A stretch of 33,341 nucleotides of DNA from NCBI GenBank assembly GCA_016715205.1, contig JADKBC010000020.1, positions 1-33,341 on the forward strand. The letters are read 5' to 3'. This DNA comes from Holophaga sp. (GTDB lineage: Bacteria; Acidobacteriota; Holophagae; Holophagales; Holophagaceae). This document shows, piece after piece, positions 29,656 through 33,341 of the stretch (positions within the stretch are counted from its first letter, which is position 1; every line of letters starts with the position of its first letter). The notes under the pieces were generated by a model. That model saw only the letters and a program-made list of their open reading frames with translations, was not told where the DNA came from and did not search any database. The position numbers and the translations under genes are program-made.

Positions 29656-30600
29656 ATGAAAGCAATCGTGAATGGCTTGGAGATTGGTTGGGAAGGGATC
29701 ACCGATAAAGAATTTCATCAGCAAGAACGACTGGCGCAGCTTCCAGAAATCCCATTGGGACGCGCCCCGGATCTGAGGAGTGACGAGCCCTACGCACGAC
29801 TTGTGCCCTTGTATCGCGTCTGCCCTAGCGGGGATCCAGTTAAGGAACGCACTCGTTGGTTGTGTCGATGCACATGCGAAAAGAACACCTTGGTTGTGGT
29901 GATGGCGCAGAATCTTGGAAAGCCAGGGAAGACTGAAGGGTGCGGCTGCGTCTTCAAAATCCGTGCAGCAGAAAATATCAAGCGAGTGTTCGCGATCCCA
30001 GATATACGGAAACGCAACGCTGAAAGCTGTCGTGCTCGAATGATTGCCTACCAAGCAGAGAACAAGGAAGCTGTGCGGGCGAGAGCATTTGCATCAGTCG
30101 AAAAGGTCTTTCGGAATCCTCTATTCATGGCGAAGAAACGAGAGAAAGTGCGCGAACGACGCGTCGCCCGCAATTTGGATCCAGATATTCCCCTATCCAC
30201 TCACCGGGTTCTCATCCGCAATGCGACCTTTCCTCTTCGAATGCACATCCTGAAAGTCCGGGACGATTACACCTGTGCCATGTGCAATCAGCGAGGTGGA
30301 AAGCGAATGGCGGTGCATCATGTGGTGCCGATTGATGCGAGCTGGGAATTGGTAGGTGAGCCACGCAACCTCGTCACTCTTTGTGCAACCTGCCACTTTC
30401 AAAGGGCTCACGGAGGCTCATGGAAGACCGTGGACGCCGGGAATCAACTGGCGCTGTATTTTCACGCTGCCGACAAGGAACGTTTGAACGCCACGCCATC
30501 GGAGATTGTTCTCTTGGTTCGTGTGCGGCTTGATGCGTTGGGACGAGAGATTGGAAGGCTACCCATCGTAGATGTCGGCAATGCGAATGGACTTGGGTAG
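29656..30600 (+). CDS. HNH endonuclease-domain protein
   Basis: The 314-residue protein starts at ATG 29656; the frame is open earlier, overlapping the integrase end, without a better start. An N-terminal cysteine module (about 70-105: RWLCRCTCEKNTLVV then GCGC) resembles the CxC...SCGC element of phage AP2/HNH proteins. A basic helical linker follows (about 110-180). The HNH core (about 208-255) has YTCAMCNQRGG, MAVHHVVPID and NLVTLCATCHFQRAH, with zinc cysteines and the catalytic HH. It could be a homing-type or phage defence/packaging nuclease carried by the element; the target is unknown. Confidence 0.8.
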   Translation: MKAIVNGLEIGWEGITDKEFHQQERLAQLPEIPLGRAPDLRSDEPYARLVPLYRVCPSGDPVKERTRWLCRCTCEKNTLVVVMAQNLGKPGKTEGCGCVFKIRAAENIKRVFAIPDIRKRNAESCRARMIAYQAENKEAVRARAFASVEKVFRNPLFMAKKREKVRERRVARNLDPDIPLSTHRVLIRNATFPLRMHILKVRDDYTCAMCNQRGGKRMAVHHVVPIDASWELVGEPRNLVTLCATCHFQRAHGGSWKTVDAGNQLALYFHAADKERLNATPSEIVLLVRVRLDALGREIGRLPIVDVGNANGLG

Positions 30601-30624
30601 TCCCATATGGCGAGCGTTCTTGAA

Positions 30625-30690
30625 TGTTCTGTTATAGATTTCGGTTCGTGTTCTATTTGCTGTTATAGCCTCTATTTGTTCTATTTACTG
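30625..30690. repeat. Three TGTTCT-based direct repeats in an AT-rich leader
   Basis: TGTTCT occurs at 30625, 30649 and 30677. The second and third are followed by ATTTGCTG and ATTTACTG; the first and second are each followed, directly or after a few bases, by CTGTTATAG or TGTTATAG-like sequence. Spacings are 24 and 28 bases. Position just before the gene at 30723 suggests an operator or iteron-like cluster. Confidence 0.45.
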
Positions 30691-30722
30691 CATCTTGAAT
30701 GCGATTCGGTGGACGACCGACA

Positions 30723-31091
30723 ATGACTCGGCATCCTTTTTCAGCCGCTCATCATTCCACTTCGTCCAAGCCCAGAAAGCCAACTGTGCCCCGCAAGACT
30801 TCGCCTCTGCCACGAGTAGATACAGAACCCTGTCACCCCCAACAGCCCAATAAGGCTGACAAGGGCAAGCCTGCGTTCCGGCTGCACGGTGATGTAAAAT
30901 CTCTGGAGTTTGCGTTCGTTGAAACACGCCGCCGCTTGGTGGGCACTACGGTTCCCGAGACCATCTACTTTTTGATGCAAAAGCATCCCGGCAGCATAAG
31001 TGGCTTCTTCGAGGATGCCGTTGCTGCCTTTGACGGCGACCTTCCGGCGTTGGTAGAGGCTGCCGTTCAGTTCGTGAAACAGCGAAACTGA
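30723..31091 (+). CDS. Hypothetical protein, possible ribbon-helix-helix fold
   Basis: The protein has 122 residues from ATG 30723; no clear ribosome binding site is seen. The N-terminal half is basic and Ser/Pro/Thr-rich, probably disordered. The C-terminal ~65 residues (VETRRRLVGTTVPETIYFLM, then HPGSISGFFEDAVAAF) follow a strand, helix, turn, helix pattern compatible with a ribbon-helix-helix DNA-binding domain. That reading is from pattern only. Repeats upstream would be natural binding sites. Confidence 0.5.
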   Translation: MTRHPFSAAHHSTSSKPRKPTVPRKTSPLPRVDTEPCHPQQPNKADKGKPAFRLHGDVKSLEFAFVETRRRLVGTTVPETIYFLMQKHPGSISGFFEDAVAAFDGDLPALVEAAVQFVKQRN

Positions 31092-31255
31092 GGGCATCCT
31101 CAGATTCGATTCGCAACGCGAACGGACGTATCTACTTCACTACGTTTGAACGAATCCAGGAGATCGAGAAGGCTCTGGCATCTGTGCGTGGCATGTCACG
31201 GGCAAAAGTGCTCGCTGGATTGATCAACCTATTTTTGATTTCTGGAGAAAAATAA
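31088..31255 (+). CDS. Small ORF, possible second ribbon-helix-helix protein
   Basis: A frame ending with TAA at 31253-31255 reads NANGRIYFTTFERIQEIEK, then ALASVRGMSRAKVLAGLINL, in good protein style: strand RIYFTTF, helix, GMSR turn, helix. No ATG opens it; the only in-frame candidates are rare starts such as CTG at 31088, overlapping the previous stop. It may be an unannotated small gene or a piece separated from the previous gene by a frameshift. It ends one base before the next ATG. Confidence 0.35.
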   Translation: MRASSDSIRNANGRIYFTTFERIQEIEKALASVRGMSRAKVLAGLINLFLISGEK

Positions 31256-31256
31256 A

Positions 31257-31676
31257 ATGGCATTCTGGCTACCTGTTGGCATACAAAATCGCATCAAATC
31301 AGGTCTAATTTCATCGCTGTTAGCTTCATGCCTGTGCGCCGCTCCGCCCGCCGATAAGCCGAAGCCAGGTGCTGTCGCAGGAGCCAAAAAAACAAACCGA
31401 AAAATCACAGTGGATGAACTTCGAGACATGAGTTGCATCGCCACATTCACCGACACCGAGGAACTTCTGCTTGAACGAATATCCAATAGCCCTCGCAAGA
31501 CTCGTGATGCCCTAGTCAGGATGATGAAACGCCGTAGGGAACTGAACCTAGCTGCTACGGATCGCTTGAGCGGTTCTCAAGACCCATCCACCATGATGGC
31601 TTTTGCGAGAGCCTACGAAGCCTACCAGTCGTTTGGTATTCAGATCCCAAAGATGGAAGCTCTCAAGGTCGATTAG
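31257..31676 (+). CDS. Hypothetical protein, 139 residues
   Basis: ATG 31257 follows GGAG by nine bases and the previous stop by one base. The N-terminus (IKSGLISSLLASCLCAAPP) could be a signal peptide or lipoprotein-like leader, but the preceding residues are unusual for one. The rest is charged and helical (ITVDELRDMSCIATFTDTEE, then RDALVRMMKRRRELNL). No family is recognised. Confidence 0.5.
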   Translation: MAFWLPVGIQNRIKSGLISSLLASCLCAAPPADKPKPGAVAGAKKTNRKITVDELRDMSCIATFTDTEELLLERISNSPRKTRDALVRMMKRRRELNLAATDRLSGSQDPSTMMAFARAYEAYQSFGIQIPKMEALKVD

Positions 31677-32217
31677 TGCCTTTTCGACCCCTACGGAAAC
31701 ACGCCGGGTTAAGCAGATGAGGCGCTTCATCTTGGATAATCTGCCGGATAACAAAAATACATACATTCATACATACACAAACAACCATCAACAAATCCCG
31801 AATTCCCAACGGGTTTGATGGCGCTTAAGCCAATTCGCCTTTCGGCTCTCGTCTCAGAATTTGAAGCCATTCGCTGATTGGCTTCGATTCCCTGAGGGCT
31901 CCCGCTATTGCCTCCATGCTCACGGGTGCAGATCGTCGTGCTCTGCGGGGCACACCAGGCGTCTCAGCCACGGTGGGGCACCCAACTGGACGCCCCCAGG
32001 CTCCTTGCCTCAGCTCGGAGTTCGAGCCTACATCCTTACATAGTGAAGGATTCCACGCAGCCCGACCATCTTGAGAAACCTCCGCCCCGGTATCTGCCTA
32101 TTCTCTGGCAACCATGTGTCCGATTGGCTGGAAGGTAAGAAGTCTTGGAATTTTGGGGCGCGGGATCGGTCGCTCTGTGAAATTACTTATTGTAGATATG
32201 ATGATAGTTGTAATTCC
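31677..32217. other. Stretch without a convincing gene
   Basis: It contains an A/C-rich segment with ACATACATTCATACATACAC (about 31760-31780) and short frames of unlikely composition. No RNA gene, terminator or IS end is recognised. Confidence 0.45.
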
Positions 32218-32535
32218 ATGAGTCTCATCAGACCCAAGGGGGGGCGTTTTTCTACGAATCGATCATTTCCCTCAAAACCCTACGGGTGGGCAATTTACGA
32301 ATGGGATGCTATCGAAGGTGCAAGGACTGGTGAGGGTTTGCGAGGATTGAGCCACATCCTCATGCCCGGAAACCCACTCCAGGTTGAGGCTTGGTTATCA
32401 GTGAAACGAATCGACAGGTTGACAGCCGCAGCATGTCGTCATGGGTCGAATAACAATCCCTACGTTTCAGCAGTGACCCTCCAAGGAGCCGTTCTGGATG
32501 AACTAGAGGCAATAACGGCGCTGCTTCACCCGTAG
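32218..32535 (+). CDS. Hypothetical protein, 105 residues
   Basis: The frame is taken from ATG 32218 (MSLIRPKGGRFS); it is open upstream to 32071, but that part has poor protein character. The product (for example GWAIYEWDAIEGART and EAWLSVKRIDRLTAAAC) is soluble and unrecognised. No clear ribosome binding site is seen. Confidence 0.4.
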   Translation: MSLIRPKGGRFSTNRSFPSKPYGWAIYEWDAIEGARTGEGLRGLSHILMPGNPLQVEAWLSVKRIDRLTAAACRHGSNNNPYVSAVTLQGAVLDELEAITALLHP

Positions 32536-32970
32536 AACGCCGCATGCGGTGAGATAGACTCGCAATATTGACCTATGTTCGGCGGCGCGGTGGAGTGCGT
32601 GGAACGCTTTCCACCGTCAGCCATCCAGATCCGATCGGGATGATTATCTCTATAGCAGTTGTTGGATGCTTTCTGAGTTTGGCTGGCAATTGTCAGTGTC
32701 GGTGCAAGACAGGCTGTCGATTCGATTCGTCTGCGCGATGACGGCTGAAAGATTGGTGGAGTGGATGATCGGCAACGCCGACCTTGGTGGTAATTCAAAT
32801 TAGCCACCCAAGATCGGAGAGCTAGCCTTCGATTCTGTGCCGGTTATCTGCGGCTGCTGATTTGTAGGCAGTCATCTTTCGCCAACCCTATTCAGTGAGT
32901 TCAAACGGCTGCGAGCCCAAAGAACCACTCCAACCAGATCGACCTACCAAACGGTGGGTAAGGAGACTGC
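32536..32970. other. Intergenic stretch without a recognised feature
   Basis: Only a minus-strand frame of 93 codons (ending at 32526) is present and its composition is not protein-like. The segment ends with the leader of the gene at 32971. Confidence 0.4.
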
Positions 32971-33324
32971 ATGTTCGACGACAACTACTTCACCTACGGA
33001 TACCCCGACGCTCTCGTGACGGCTTCACCTGAAGAGCTATTTGCAACCATGGTCGCGGAGACCGTCCAGAAAAATGCCGACTGGCTTCAAGCTACTCCTC
33101 GCACGATTTTCGATATCGCTGCCCATCTCTTTCCATGGGAGTTGGATAACCAAGAAGACAAGACAGACTTTCTTGCGCTGGTTGCCACCTGCATGGGATC
33201 AAGGCTACACCACGGCTTCCCAGGATGGGGAGGCGTTGAATGGCGTTGGCTTGAGGGAAAGCCTGCCTCCACCTCGATACTTTTAATGTCTGAAACCAAG
33301 GGCGCGTTTGCCGTCCAAGGCTGA
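32971..33324 (+). CDS. Hypothetical protein, 117 residues
   Basis: ATG 32971 is preceded by AAGGAG at good spacing. The acidic, aromatic-rich product (MFDDNYFTYGYPDALV, PWELDNQEDKTDFLALV, GWGGVEWRWLEGKP) looks like a small soluble cytoplasmic protein. No family is recognised; small acidic proteins of this style are common in mobile elements. Confidence 0.55.
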   Translation: MFDDNYFTYGYPDALVTASPEELFATMVAETVQKNADWLQATPRTIFDIAAHLFPWELDNQEDKTDFLALVATCMGSRLHHGFPGWGGVEWRWLEGKPASTSILLMSETKGAFAVQG

Positions 33325-33341
33325 TCGTCGCCCACCATCCA

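Larger units (their letters stand above)
27214..33341. mobile_element. Second tRNA-Arg-targeted element (partial, runs off window)
   Basis: Starting at the tRNA fragment, this segment has two tandem tyrosine recombinase genes, an HNH endonuclease and small unknown genes, several AT-richer than the island to the left. Its far end, expected to carry the complete tRNA-Arg(ACG), is outside the window. Confidence 0.6.

Noticed and set aside
31740..31800. CRISPR or tandem repeat in the CATACATTCATACATACAC region
   Set aside because: Only short imperfect tetranucleotide repetition; no repeat-spacer periodicity.
32526..32807. Minus-strand frame of 93 codons
   Set aside because: Low-quality composition, no ribosome binding site, no neighbours in that direction.

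Overview
The window reads as about 33 kb of a GC-rich bacterial chromosome. Gene content (quinol-type NO reductase, hemerythrin/DUF438 proteins, hemerythrin-rubredoxin, a particular PAS kinase type, DevBCA-like exporter) would suit an anaerobic respirer such as an Acidobacteriota/Holophagae (Geothrix-like) organism. That placement is an inference from protein style, not from a marker gene. No rRNA gene, complete tRNA or CRISPR array is visible.

Layout. (1) 1-1500: a small array of integron-type gene cassettes with attC-like imperfect palindromes, read leftward, without a visible integron integrase. (2) 1797-1841: the 3' half of a tRNA-Arg(ACG), with encoded CCA and a terminator. An identical 42-bp copy lies at 27214-27255. 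These two direct repeats bracket a ~25 kb genomic island. (3) 1842-7700, island left part: a DevBCA/MacB-like exporter with its TetR regulator (the ATPase is frameshifted), an RND pump remnant, a DUF6448 protein and a membrane-anchored LuxR-type regulator. (4) 7819-13505, NO module: DUF438 hemerythrin/PAS protein, DUF1858-DUF2249 protein, Ric di-iron repair protein and quinol NO reductase on the minus strand, with a divergent hemerythrin-rubredoxin gene. Two FNR/DNR-type operators lie in its promoters. (5) 13477-18936: a hybrid histidine kinase and a response regulator-diguanylate cyclase. Their segment is flanked by a 78-bp duplication of the rubredoxin gene end and an ISL3-family transposase remnant. 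(6) 18957-25189: a tight six-gene operon for what looks like a non-canonical, quinol-linked nitrate reductase: NarI-like membrane protein, Nas/Nap-type molybdoenzyme, four-cluster ferredoxin, bc-type Rieske protein, a tiny two-helix membrane protein and NarK. (7) 25368-26549: a divergent PAS histidine kinase sharing an FNR-type operator with the operon. (8) 27256-33341: the start of a second tRNA-targeted element, with two tandem related tyrosine recombinases (one shattered, one with compensating frameshifts), an HNH endonuclease and small unknown genes.

How it works together (inference). The island appears to be a nitrate-respiration and nitrosative-stress package. NarK imports nitrate; the operon reduces it to nitrite with electrons from quinol. 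NO, formed elsewhere or chemically because no nitrite reductase is present here, is removed by the NO reductase, and damaged iron-sulfur/di-iron centres are repaired by Ric. One O2/NO-responsive FNR/DNR-type regulator encoded elsewhere could co-ordinate both halves through the TTGAC/T-N4-A/GTCAA boxes. The main candidates for something undescribed are the six-gene nitrate reductase operon, the DUF438-DUF1858/2249-Ric-NOR unit, and the tandem tRNA-Arg islands next to an integron array.
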